Assembly (NCBI GenBank): GCA_937927945.1
Contig: CALEYW010000018.1
Location: forward strand, 6,590-70,589
Reading direction: 5' to 3'
DNA: 64,000 nucleotides
Source of the DNA: an uncultured candidate division WPS-2 bacterium
GTDB lineage: Bacteria > Vulcanimicrobiota > Vulcanimicrobiia > Vulcanimicrobiales > Vulcanimicrobiaceae
The notes below the pieces were generated by a model, which had not been told where the DNA came from, ran no database searches, and saw only the letters and a program-made list of their open reading frames with translations. The position numbers and the translations under genes are program-made. Shown one piece after another: positions 40,583 through 48,831 of the stretch (within the stretch, counting starts at the first letter, position 1; every line of letters begins with the position of its first letter).

Positions 40583-42642
40583 CGCTCCATCACCAGGTTG
40601 CCGAAGCCGTCGATTCGCGCGTGCCAGCCTGGGCCGACATACGTGGTCGCGTCGTATTGTTCGATCACGGCCGGCCCGTCGAACGCATCACCCGGATGCA
40701 GCGCGGTGCGTCCGTAGATCGGCGTGTCGACGAAGGCCGATCCGTCGTACACCTCACGCCGCTCGCGCAGCGCGCGCGATTCGGGCGCGCGGTCCGGCGG
40801 CACGACCGCGGCGACCAGCCGCGGCTTCGGGGTCGTACCCACCGCGACGACCCGCACCGTGACCACCTCGACCGGATCCTGGCGCGCCGCAAACCCGTAG
40901 CGGTGTTCGTGCCGCTGATGGAACGTCTCAACCGCTTCCTCGAGCGTGCGCGGCGCGGTGACGGTGAGTTCGGTCGATTGTCCGACGTACCGCAGGTCGA
41001 GCTCGCGCACGAAGCTGCGTTCCGCTTTCGCGACGCCTTGATCGGCGAGCGCCGCGTCGCCTTCGGCGGCGAGCGCGTCGAAAAGTTTGCGCGCCTGCGC
41101 CCACGTGTGCGCTTCGGCCGGCGCGACGAGCGAACGCAGCGTCGTCGCCCGCACGTCGGCGGCGAGCAGGCCGTACGCCGAGAACACGCCCGGATGCCCC
41201 GGTACGACGACCCGGCCGACGCCGATGTCCGCCGCGACGGCGCAGGCGTGGAGCGGCCCGCCGCCGCCGAACGCGAGGAGGGTGAAGTCGCGCGGGTCGT
41301 GCCCGCGCTCGACCGAGACGATGCGCAGGACCTTCGCCATCTCGGCGTCGACCAGCGCGGCGATGCCGGCGGCCGTCCGCTCGACATCGCCGCCGAGCGG
41401 TTCCGCAACGGAGGCGACGGCATCGCGCGAGCGCGTGGCGTCGATCGGGAACGCGCCGTCGAGCAGCGCACGCGGGTTCAAGCGGCGCAGCACGACGTTG
41501 GCGTCGGTGACGGTCGGACGATCTCCGATGCCGTAGCAGGCGGGACCCGGGTCGGCGCCCGCCGAGAGCGGCCCAACGCGCAGCGTTTGCGCGGCGTCGA
41601 CCCAGGCGACCGTCCCGCCGCCCGCGCTGACCTCGGCGAGGTCGACGAACGGGAAGCGCACCGGATAGCCGCTGCCCTTGATCGAGCGCCCGCTGTGCGT
41701 CGAACCGGCCGCTTCGAACGATGCGCTGACTTCCGGCGTACCGTTGAAGATCGTGCCGGCCTTGGCGGTCGTGCCGCCCATGTCGAACGACAGCACGTTG
41801 GCGATACCGAGCGCGCGGCCGAGGTAGGCCGCCCCGATCACGCCGCTCGCGGGACCGCTCTCGATCAGCGTCGCCGGCCGGCGCGAGGCGAGCCTGAGCG
41901 CCGCCATCCCGCCGTCCGAGCGCATCACGAAGATCGGCGCCTGCACGCCGAGCGCGCGCACGCCCTTTGCGACGCGGTCGAGGTAGGCGCGCACGATCGG
42001 CGCCAGCGCCGCGTTGACGACGGTGGTCGAGAAGCGCTCGTATTCGCGATACTGCGGATCGATCTCCGAGGAGAGCGAGACTTCCACCTCCGGAATCGCC
42101 GCCGTCAGCGCCGCGCCGATCGCGCGCTCGTGTTCGCCGTCGACGTCGGCGTGCAGCAACCCCACCGCGACCGCGCGAATCCCGCTCTGCGCGACGGCGG
42201 CGACGGCGCGCTGCACGCTCGCCGCGTCGAGCGGCACGATCACTGTGCCGTCGTGCAGCCGCCGTTCGCGCACGACGTGGCGGTCCTCGCGCAGCGCCAG
42301 CGGCTTCGGCCGCGTCACGTTGAGGTCGTAGATCGCGCTGCGGTTCTGCCGCCCGATTTCCAGCACGTCCCGAAATCCCTCGGTCGTGATGAACGCGACC
42401 CGCGGCAATTCCAGATGCACTTGTCCGAGCAGTGCATTCGTCGCGATCGTGCTGGCATGTGCAACGAGCGCGATCTCGTGCGGCGCGATCTCCGCCAGCA
42501 ACGCCCGCAGTGCGTCGAGCAGCCCGTCCTCCGGCGCCCGCGGCGTCGACGACACCTTGTGCCGCACGAGCCGACCGTCGTCCGCGAGCGCGACGAGATC
42601 GGTGAACGTCCCGCCGATGTCGATTCCGACGCGCCAGCTCAC
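40579..42642 (-). CDS. hyuA: Hydantoinase/oxoprolinase subunit A
   Basis: The 687-residue ATPase subunit starts with the ASKHA phosphate motif G-I-D-I-G-G-T-F-T-D-L (about 6-16). Further motifs are H-A-S-T-I-A-T-N-A, a second phosphate motif S-F-D-M-G-G-T-T-A-K (about 276-286) and F-G-G-G-G-P-L-H-A. It would phosphorylate the amide of a cyclic substrate (hydantoin or 5-oxoproline) to drive hydrolysis. The GTG start overlaps the livF stop by four bases (GTGA), so transport and hydrolysis genes are translationally coupled. That makes the imported compound the likely substrate. Confidence 0.95.
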   Translation of the reverse strand: MSWRVGIDIGGTFTDLVALADDGRLVRHKVSSTPRAPEDGLLDALRALLAEIAPHEIALVAHASTIATNALLGQVHLELPRVAFITTEGFRDVLEIGRQNRSAIYDLNVTRPKPLALREDRHVVRERRLHDGTVIVPLDAASVQRAVAAVAQSGIRAVAVGLLHADVDGEHERAIGAALTAAIPEVEVSLSSEIDPQYREYERFSTTVVNAALAPIVRAYLDRVAKGVRALGVQAPIFVMRSDGGMAALRLASRRPATLIESGPASGVIGAAYLGRALGIANVLSFDMGGTTAKAGTIFNGTPEVSASFEAAGSTHSGRSIKGSGYPVRFPFVDLAEVSAGGGTVAWVDAAQTLRVGPLSAGADPGPACYGIGDRPTVTDANVVLRRLNPRALLDGAFPIDATRSRDAVASVAEPLGGDVERTAAGIAALVDAEMAKVLRIVSVERGHDPRDFTLLAFGGGGPLHACAVAADIGVGRVVVPGHPGVFSAYGLLAADVRATTLRSLVAPAEAHTWAQARKLFDALAAEGDAALADQGVAKAERSFVRELDLRYVGQSTELTVTAPRTLEEAVETFHQRHEHRYGFAARQDPVEVVTVRVVAVGTTPKPRLVAAVVPPDRAPESRALRERREVYDGSAFVDTPIYGRTALHPGDAFDGPAVIEQYDATTYVGPGWHARIDGFGNLVMER

Positions 42643-43361
42643 GTGGCAACGATTCCCAGGAAGGCTTCTTGCACGAGGGGATCTCCGATCAGGTCGGACG
42701 CGTCGCCGGACAAGACGACGCGGCCGGTTTGGAGGACGTAAGCGGTGTCGGCGGCGCGCAGGGCTTCGCCGACGTTCTGCTCGACCAGCAAAACGGTCGT
42801 TCCTCCCGTGGCGATCGCGCGGATGCCGGCGTAGATCTGCGGGATGAGTTTCGGCGCGATACCGAGCGACGGTTCGTCGAGCATCAGCAGTCGTGGCGCG
42901 CTCATCGTGCCGCGCGCGATCGCGAGCATCTGCTGTTCGCCGCCCGAGAGCGTGGACGCACGCTGTTCCAGGCGTTCGCGCAGAATCGGAAACGCCGCGA
43001 AGGCGGCTTCGAGCCGCGTCCGGCGATGCTTCGCGTCGCGATCGATGTACGCGCCGAGCAGCAGGTTGTCGCGTACGGTCGCGGAGGCGAAGACGCGCCG
43101 CCCTTCCGGCACGTGCGCGATGCCGAGGCGCACGATGCGGTGTGCCGGAACGCGCGTGATGTCGTCGCCGGCGAAGCGGATCGTCCCGCTCTGCGCACGC
43201 ACGAGGCCGCTGATCGCGCGCAGGAGCGAGGTCTTGCCGGCACCGTTCGCACCGACGAGCGCTACGACGGCGCCGGCCTCGGCGCGCAGCGAGACGTCCT
43301 GCAGCGCGCGCATGCCGTCGTACCCGACCGCGATGTGGTCGATCTCCAGCAACGCGCTCAC
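42639..43361 (-). CDS. livF: Branched-chain-type ABC transporter ATPase (LivF)
   Basis: The 240-residue ATPase has Walker A G-A-N-G-A-G-K-T (about 37-44), signature L-S-G-G-E-Q-Q-M, Walker B L-L-M-L-D-E-P and the LivF-typical L-G-I-A-P-K-L and H-V-P-E-G-R-R-V-F segments. Start GTG at 43359-43361 overlaps the livG stop by four bases. Transports with LivG, LivH, LivM and the binding protein. Confidence 0.95.
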   Translation of the reverse strand: MSALLEIDHIAVGYDGMRALQDVSLRAEAGAVVALVGANGAGKTSLLRAISGLVRAQSGTIRFAGDDITRVPAHRIVRLGIAHVPEGRRVFASATVRDNLLLGAYIDRDAKHRRTRLEAAFAAFPILRERLEQRASTLSGGEQQMLAIARGTMSAPRLLMLDEPSLGIAPKLIPQIYAGIRAIATGGTTVLLVEQNVGEALRAADTAYVLQTGRVVLSGDASDLIGDPLVQEAFLGIVAT

Positions 43362-44092
43362 GACGCGGCCTCGGCGATCGGCGAGCCGAGATACGCCTCG
43401 ATCACCTGCGGGTCGCGCACCGCTTCGGCCGCCGTTCCGCTGAAGATCGTTTTCCCCGCCGCGATGACGACCACGTGGTCGGCGATCGGCATGAGGACCT
43501 CCATGACGTGCTCCACCATCAGCACGGTGATTCCGCGCGCCAGGATCCGCCGCAGCAATCCGACCGCGTCGCGGCACTCCGCGGGCGTGAGCCCGGCCAT
43601 GACCTCGTCGAGCAGCAGCAGCGCCGGTTCGGTGGCGAGCGCGCGCGCGACCTCGAGCCGCTTCTTGTCGGCGATCGTCAGCGCGCGGCCAAGGCGATGG
43701 CGCTTCTCGGCCAAGCCGACGAAGCCGAGGATCTCCTCGGCGCGCGCCGTCGCGTCGGCAACCTGCGGGTGACGCAGCAGCGCGCCCGTCGTCACCGCTT
43801 CGAGCACGGTCATGTCGGCGAAGGTCTGGACGATCTGGTACGTCCGCCCGATGCCCAGCCGAGCGACGCGATGGTAGGCCATCCCGCCGATCTCCGCGTC
43901 GCGAAAGAGAACGCTGCCCGCGCTCGGCCGCTCGGCGCCCGCGATGCACGAGAACGCGGTGGACTTGCCCGCTCCGTTCGGACCGATCAAACCCGTGAGC
44001 TTCCCCGCTTCGACGTCGAGGTCGACGCCGTCGAGCGCGCGCACCGAACCGAAGCGCTTCGCGAGGCCGCGGACACGCAGCAGCGCGGTCAT
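43358..44092 (-). CDS. livG: Branched-chain-type ABC transporter ATPase (LivG)
   Basis: A 244-residue ATPase: Walker A G-P-N-G-A-G-K-S-T (about 37-45), the LivG features G-I-G-R-T-Y-Q, Walker B L-L-L-L-D-E and C-terminal E-A-Y-L-G. The signature is unusual: where L-S-G-G-x-x-x stands in most ABC proteins it has L-T-I-A-D-K-K-R-L. That change is seen in several LivG-like proteins of hydantoin-type operons as I recall, and could lower activity. The ATG overlaps the livM stop by ATGA. Confidence 0.9.
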   Translation of the reverse strand: MTALLRVRGLAKRFGSVRALDGVDLDVEAGKLTGLIGPNGAGKSTAFSCIAGAERPSAGSVLFRDAEIGGMAYHRVARLGIGRTYQIVQTFADMTVLEAVTTGALLRHPQVADATARAEEILGFVGLAEKRHRLGRALTIADKKRLEVARALATEPALLLLDEVMAGLTPAECRDAVGLLRRILARGITVLMVEHVMEVLMPIADHVVVIAAGKTIFSGTAAEAVRDPQVIEAYLGSPIAEAAS

Positions 44093-45045
44093 GCCGTCGC
44101 ACCGCGGCGGCGCCGGATCGCGTCGACGACGGTGCCGACGATGCCGCGCGGACGCAATGCAGCGATCAGACAGATGATCGCGCCGTAGATGACCAGGTCG
44201 TAGCCCTTTCCCGCGCCGCCGAATTTCAGCGCGACGCCCTTGGCCAAAACGACGTAGACGAGCGCGCCGACCGCCGGTCCCCACAGCGTGCCGATCCCGC
44301 CGACGACGCCGATCAGCGCGATGTCGATCGAGATCGCCAGGGCGATCGTCGAGGGCGGGTCGACGAAGAGGTTGTACTGCGCATAGAGGACGCCGGCCGC
44401 CGATGCCATCACCGCGGACCACGCGAACGCGATCAGCTTCCAGCGGCGCTCGTCGATACCGACGGACGCGGCCGCGGCATGATTCGCGCGCAGCGCGCGC
44501 AGGTAGTATCCGAGCCGCGACCGCTCGAGGCCGATCGTCGCCAGCTGCACGAGCGCGAAGAGCGCCAGCGCGAGGACGACGTACGGTCCCTTCTGCGCGA
44601 ACTGCAAGTTCGCCCAACCCGGCGCGATCGGCAGTTCGAACCCATTGGCCTTGCCGAGCCACGGCGAGACGCGCACGAACGCGTCGATGAGCGCTGCGAC
44701 CGCGATCGTCGCGATCGAGAAGTAGTGCCCGCGCAGCGCGAGGGTGGGAAACCCGGTCACCAGCGCGAGCGCGGCGGCGACGAGTGCGCCGAGGCCGAAC
44801 GCCAGCCACGGCGAGAGCCCGTGCGTGACGCACAGCGCCGCCGCGTACGCCCCGCATCCGAAGAAGATCGCGTGGCCGAACGAGATGTTGCCCGCGTAAC
44901 CGCTGATCCAATTCCACGATTGGCCGAGCACCGCGTACAGCAGCAAGGTGAAGAGCAGGTCGAGCAGCACGGCGTCGTGGACACCGGCGACCGCGAGCAA
45001 CCCGACGACGACGATCGCGCCGAGCGCCAAGAGATGCGGTCTCAC
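44089..45045 (-). CDS. livM: Branched-chain-type ABC permease (LivM)
   Basis: A 318-residue membrane protein with nine or ten TM helices and the LivM hallmarks W-N-W-I-S-G-Y-A-G-N-I-S-F-G-H-A (about 45-60) and G-G-I-G-T-L-W-G-P near 255. The GTG start at 45043-45045 overlaps the livH stop (GTGA). The EAA-like loop R-A-L-R-A-N is present for ATPase contact. Substrate follows the binding protein. Confidence 0.93.
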   Translation of the reverse strand: MRPHLLALGAIVVVGLLAVAGVHDAVLLDLLFTLLLYAVLGQSWNWISGYAGNISFGHAIFFGCGAYAAALCVTHGLSPWLAFGLGALVAAALALVTGFPTLALRGHYFSIATIAVAALIDAFVRVSPWLGKANGFELPIAPGWANLQFAQKGPYVVLALALFALVQLATIGLERSRLGYYLRALRANHAAAASVGIDERRWKLIAFAWSAVMASAAGVLYAQYNLFVDPPSTIALAISIDIALIGVVGGIGTLWGPAVGALVYVVLAKGVALKFGGAGKGYDLVIYGAIICLIAALRPRGIVGTVVDAIRRRRGATA

Positions 45046-45908
45046 CGGCGTCCGAGCAATCCCTGCGGACGCAGCAGCACGACGACGAGATAGGCGAGGA
45101 ACACCGGCACCATCTTCAGTTCCGGCGAGAGATAGTAGCCCCCGAACACTTCCAGCATCCCGACCAGCAGCGCGCCGACCAGCGCGCCTTGGATGCTGCC
45201 GAATCCGCCGAGCGCGACGACCACGAACGCGGTCAGCGCGAACGACGCGCCGGCGGTCGGGTAGACCGGATACGACAGCATGAGCAGCGCGCCGGCGGCG
45301 CCGACGCAGGCCGCGCCCATGCCGAAGGCGAGGCCGTTGATGCGCTGCACGTCGATCCCCATCAGCGTCGCCGCGATGCGATCTTCCGCGACGGCGCGCA
45401 TCGCGCGGCCGGTCTCGGTGTATTCCACGAACGCGTAGAGTCCGGCGGTGAGCAGCAGGGCGCCGATCCCTTCGACGACCGTCGCTTGTGAGACGGCCAG
45501 TCCGGCGAAGCGGATCGTTCCCTGAAACGGCGGGCGCGGCGCGGAGAGGAAGTCGCTCGAGAACACCGCTTGCGCGATCCCTTGCAGCAGCACGAGCAGA
45601 CCGAACGTGCCGAACACCGTCGCCTCCGGCGGCCCCGCGAGGAGCCGCCGGACGAACAGCCGGTAGACCACGATGCCGAACAAGAACAACGCGATCGCGA
45701 CGAGCGGAAGACCGAGCAGCGGGCCGATCCCGACCAGAGCCAGTCCGAGCGCCGCGTACATCGCGAGCATCAGGAACTCGCCGTGCGCGAAGTTGACCAC
45801 GTCCATCACGCCGTACACCAGCGTGAGGCCGACCGCAACGAGCGCGAAGACGAGTCCCGTCAGCAGCCCGCTGGCGAGCAGTTGCGCGAAGGTGGTCAGC
45901 GCTTCCAT
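45042..45908 (-). CDS. livH: Branched-chain-type ABC permease (LivH)
   Basis: A 288-residue membrane protein. The ATG at 45906-45908 (M-E-A-L-T-T) is chosen over a longer frame, because it begins just before TM1 and overlaps the binding-protein stop by 13 bases as expected for this operon. LivH hallmarks are V-Y-G-V-M-D-V-V-N-F-A-H-G-E and G-G-F-G-S-I-Q-G-A near 240. Pairs with LivM. Confidence 0.93.
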   Translation of the reverse strand: MEALTTFAQLLASGLLTGLVFALVAVGLTLVYGVMDVVNFAHGEFLMLAMYAALGLALVGIGPLLGLPLVAIALFLFGIVVYRLFVRRLLAGPPEATVFGTFGLLVLLQGIAQAVFSSDFLSAPRPPFQGTIRFAGLAVSQATVVEGIGALLLTAGLYAFVEYTETGRAMRAVAEDRIAATLMGIDVQRINGLAFGMGAACVGAAGALLMLSYPVYPTAGASFALTAFVVVALGGFGSIQGALVGALLVGMLEVFGGYYLSPELKMVPVFLAYLVVVLLRPQGLLGRR

Positions 45909-47161
45909 GCCGGCATCGGCCAGATCGACGCCTTCGTGGCGATGTCGAACGGCCACACGGTTTCGTACTTGCCGCCCTGAATCTGCTCGATGATCCCAGC
46001 GCCGCCTTCATTCTGGCCCTGCGCGTCGAACTTGATGCTCTTCCACGGCATCAGCGTGAGGTTGCCGGGGATGTTCGTCGCGGCGAGCGCCGTGCGAATG
46101 GCGTCGGGCTTGGTCGAGCCGGCGCGGTCGATCGCGTCGGCGAGGACCAGAACGCCCATGAAATCGCGCGCAGTGTTGCCGTCGAGCGATTTGTCGCCGA
46201 AGCGCTGGCGGAACAGCTGATCGATCAGCGGGACCGCTTGATTGCGGTGTTTGATCGCCAGCGAGAACACCTCGCGGGTGAAGATGCCCTCGGCGTCGGC
46301 GCCCTCAGCCTTGATGAAGCCGGGATCGATGAAGCCCGCGTCCTGCGCCATGATCGCCTTGGGCTGAACGTTCTGGTCCTTGAAACCGCGCATGTAGAGC
46401 AGCGCGTCGGGGAGGTACGAGGCCATCATGATGACGTCGGGTGCGGCCGACTTGACCTTCTGCACCTCGGCGTTGACCTCGGTCGTCGTCGCCGGATACG
46501 CGATGCGGGTGACGATGTCGTAACCGCGATGCTTGCCGATGTCTTCTTCCGCATCGCTCGCGCCGGTACCGAATAGGCCGTCCTCGCCGAGGATCGCGAC
46601 CTTCTTCACGTCGACTTTCTTCGTGCGCTTGAGATCGGCGAAGAACTGATAGAAATTCTCCGCGAACGTCGCATCACTGGGAGTGCTGCGGAAGAACCAC
46701 TTGAGGCCGCGCGCTGTAAGGCCGGGCGCCGAGGAGTCGGGGTTGAGGAACGGGATTCCGTAGCGCTCGGCCACCTGCGACGCCGTCGCGGTCGTCGACG
46801 AGATGTAGCAGCCGATCAACGCGACCGCATGTTCCTGCGTGATCAGCTGTTCCGCGGCGGCACGCGCCTGATCGGGTTTGCCCTGCGAATCGGCGAAGAC
46901 CAGCTTGATACGCGCGTGCAGGTGCGGCAGCCCGTTCTTCCCGACCATCGGCAGTGGATAGCTGACGTGTCCGTTGACGAGATCGGCGGCCAATTGCTGC
47001 GCCGCCCGCAGGCCCGCCCCGGTTTGCGCGGACGCGCCGGTGAGCGGCAGGATCGAACCGATGACGATCACGGGCTGATCGGCAGCTTGCGTTCGGCCGA
47101 ACGGAATCGCGGAGACGGCGAGCGCGGCAGCGAGCGCGAGGCACCTACGTCGGACGGGCAT
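45896..47161 (-). CDS. Amino-acid-type ABC substrate-binding protein (LivK-like)
   Basis: A 421-residue exported binding protein of the Peripla_BP_6 type. A signal peptide (residues 1-26) is followed by I-G-S-I-L-P-L-T-G-A-S-A-Q-T-G, the standard first strand of the family. Later come A-L-I-G-C-Y-I-S-S-T-T, S-S-A-P-G-L and F-R-S-T-P-S-D. The family binds leucine-type amino acids, amides, urea and aromatic or dicarboxylic acids. The ATG has AAAGGAGG six bases before it, the strongest ribosome site in the operon, which suits the need for excess binding protein. It starts 11 bases after the fused regulator. Confidence 0.93.
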   Translation of the reverse strand: MPVRRRCLALAAALAVSAIPFGRTQAADQPVIVIGSILPLTGASAQTGAGLRAAQQLAADLVNGHVSYPLPMVGKNGLPHLHARIKLVFADSQGKPDQARAAAEQLITQEHAVALIGCYISSTTATASQVAERYGIPFLNPDSSAPGLTARGLKWFFRSTPSDATFAENFYQFFADLKRTKKVDVKKVAILGEDGLFGTGASDAEEDIGKHRGYDIVTRIAYPATTTEVNAEVQKVKSAAPDVIMMASYLPDALLYMRGFKDQNVQPKAIMAQDAGFIDPGFIKAEGADAEGIFTREVFSLAIKHRNQAVPLIDQLFRQRFGDKSLDGNTARDFMGVLVLADAIDRAGSTKPDAIRTALAATNIPGNLTLMPWKSIKFDAQGQNEGGAGIIEQIQGGKYETVWPFDIATKASIWPMPAWKR

Positions 47162-47172
47162 GCGAACCTCCT

Positions 47173-48600
47173 TTATGATGAGCGTGCAGAGCGAGCCGCG
47201 ACCGAGGCGGAGAGAGCGCGCGCGAGCGCGTCCTCGCCGAGCGCCCGTGCCATGCGGTCGTGCACGAGGCGCGTTGCCGCGACGAAACGGTCGCGGGCCG
47301 CCTCGTCGAGCGTGATGAAGGTCATGCGCCGCGCGAGTTCGCCGCGCAGCTCGTCGTCGAGCCGCTCGGCGTCCGCCCGCATCTCGGCCAGCGCGTCGCG
47401 CATCGCATCGCGCACGATTCCGCCCCCCGCGCCGAGCGCCGCGAGGATCTCGGCGTTCGCCACCACGACGTGCGCCGAGAGCGCGTGCCGCGTCTCGATC
47501 AGAAAGCGCTGGTGTTTCCAGATCTCGAGGCCGACGGCGTTGGCGAACGAGTTCTCCTGCGCGTCGATCTCGCGCGCGGCGAGCGCTTCGGCGAGCCGCG
47601 GAAACGGCAGCGGCACCGCGATCGCGCCGAACGCCTCCGCCAGATGGACGTTGATCGGCGATTGCTGTACGCGCAGCCGCAAACCCCCGAGCTGCGCCGG
47701 CTCGCGCGCCTCGACGTCGTATGTCGAGACGTTGCGGAAACCGTTTTCGACGAAGCCGATCCCCGCCAGGCCAAATGTATCCGCGCCCGCCAGGACGGAC
47801 GCACCGAATGGGCCGTCGCAAAAAGCGCGCGCGTGCGCGAACGAATCGAGCAGGTACGGCAGCTCCATCAACTGCGCGTCGGGGATCAGGTTTCCGACGA
47901 CCGGCGCGGTCACGGCTGCGAGCGCGACGTCACCGCTGCGCACGTCGACCAGCGTCTGCAGTTCGCCGCCCGGCGCGCGCGAGGGGAGCTCGAGCTCGAT
48001 GCGCATCGCGCCGCCGCTCAACTCGCCGACGAGTTCGGCGAAGCGGGTGAGCACCCGGCCGACCGTCGATCGCGGCACCGTCAGCGTCACGGCGCGCAGC
48101 GTCGTCACCAGTCCCGCGCGCGGGCGGGTGGCGAACGTGCGCGCCGCGGGCGCGCCCGCAGCGACCGGCGCCGGTGCCTGCACCACCCGGTCGACCCGGG
48201 CCAGCGTCTCGGGCGCGAGATCAGGATCGAGCAGGCTGAGCGCGCGGCCGATCGGTTCCAGATCGCGGGCCAGCCGGCGGCCCGCCTCGGTGGCGTGCAC
48301 GCGGATCACCCGGCGATCGTCGCAATCGGGCCGCCGCTCGGCGATCCCGGCCGCTTCGAGCTTGTCGAGGTGGCCGCTGAGGGATGACCCGTCGAGATGG
48401 AGGTCGGCCGCGATGTCCGATGGCCGCCGCCCTCCGTCGTCTGTCGCGAGCAAAAGCAAGACGAAGTACGGGACGTAGCTGAGGCCGTGAGGGCGCAGCG
48501 TACGATTGTACTCGCGCACGATCCCGCGCGCGGCCACGTCGAGGCGAAAACCTCGAAAATCGGGCGGGCGAAGGGCCCCTAGGGCGGGGGTCGCGGCCAC
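47173..48600 (-). CDS. MarR-type DNA-binding domain fused to a TRAP (DctP-like) solute-binding domain
   Basis: The 475 residues fall in two parts. Residues about 16-120 are a MarR winged helix: Y-V-P-Y-F-V-L-L-L-L-A, then R-R-P-S-D-I-A-A-D-L-H-L-D-G-S-S-L-S-G-H-L-D-K-L-E-A-A-G-I and the wing R-R-P-D-C-D-D-R-R. Residues about 170-470 match DctP/SBP_bac_7: F-A-E-L-V-G-E-L-S-G-G, G-G-E-L-Q-T-L-V-D-V-R-S-G-D-V, E-L-P-Y-L-L-D-S, G-G-L-R-L-R-V-Q-Q-S and A-A-R-E-I-D-A-Q-E-N. The Arg of L-R-V (about 310) is the residue that holds the substrate carboxylate in TRAP binding proteins. There is no signal peptide, so it is a cytosolic one-component sensor. The GTG start at 48600 has AGGAGAG five bases upstream. 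It heads the ABC-hyuAB-DUF1445 operon and probably autoregulates it. Confidence 0.85.
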   Translation of the reverse strand: MAATPALGALRPPDFRGFRLDVAARGIVREYNRTLRPHGLSYVPYFVLLLLATDDGGRRPSDIAADLHLDGSSLSGHLDKLEAAGIAERRPDCDDRRVIRVHATEAGRRLARDLEPIGRALSLLDPDLAPETLARVDRVVQAPAPVAAGAPAARTFATRPRAGLVTTLRAVTLTVPRSTVGRVLTRFAELVGELSGGAMRIELELPSRAPGGELQTLVDVRSGDVALAAVTAPVVGNLIPDAQLMELPYLLDSFAHARAFCDGPFGASVLAGADTFGLAGIGFVENGFRNVSTYDVEAREPAQLGGLRLRVQQSPINVHLAEAFGAIAVPLPFPRLAEALAAREIDAQENSFANAVGLEIWKHQRFLIETRHALSAHVVVANAEILAALGAGGGIVRDAMRDALAEMRADAERLDDELRGELARRMTFITLDEAARDRFVAATRLVHDRMARALGEDALARALSASVAARSARSS

Positions 48601-48666
48601 GGCACTCTCCTGGCGGGCAGTGCGGCAACGATAGCGTCCCAACCAGGCTACGTCAATATTTCAATC

Positions 48667-48681
48667 CCGAAGTAAATTCGG
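48667..48681. promoter_or_regulatory. Palindrome, candidate operator of the MarR-DctP regulator
   Basis: CCGAA-GTAAA-TTCGG has 5-bp arms and a 5-base centre, 67 bases before the fused regulator's start in the 231-base divergent region. MarR operators are palindromes of about this size. The surrounding sequence (CAATATTTCAATCCCGAAGTAAATTCGG) is the most AT-rich part of the region, fitting a promoter. Confidence 0.45.
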
Positions 48682-48753
48682 CACCCACTCGCTGTCACAC
48701 TGGCGCTGACGGCGTGAGGTTGCTTCCCTTTTGGGTAGGGAGTCGAGGCGGCG

Positions 48754-48813
48754 TATGCAATATGCAATATACATTTGCTTCCTACCGGACGTCTGCGGAA
48801 GATCAAACTTCCG
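48754..48813 (+). promoter_or_regulatory. AT-rich direct repeat and leader hairpin before the lipoprotein gene
   Basis: TATGCAA is repeated in tandem at 48754-48760 and 48761-48767 and runs into TATACAT, giving a low-GC block that may hold the -10 region. CGGAAG-ATCAAA-CTTCCG (48796-48813) forms a 6-bp hairpin 18 bases before the ATG of the lipoprotein gene. No riboswitch family is recognised. Confidence 0.35.
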
Positions 48814-48831
48814 AGAAGGTGTTGCTCCAAA

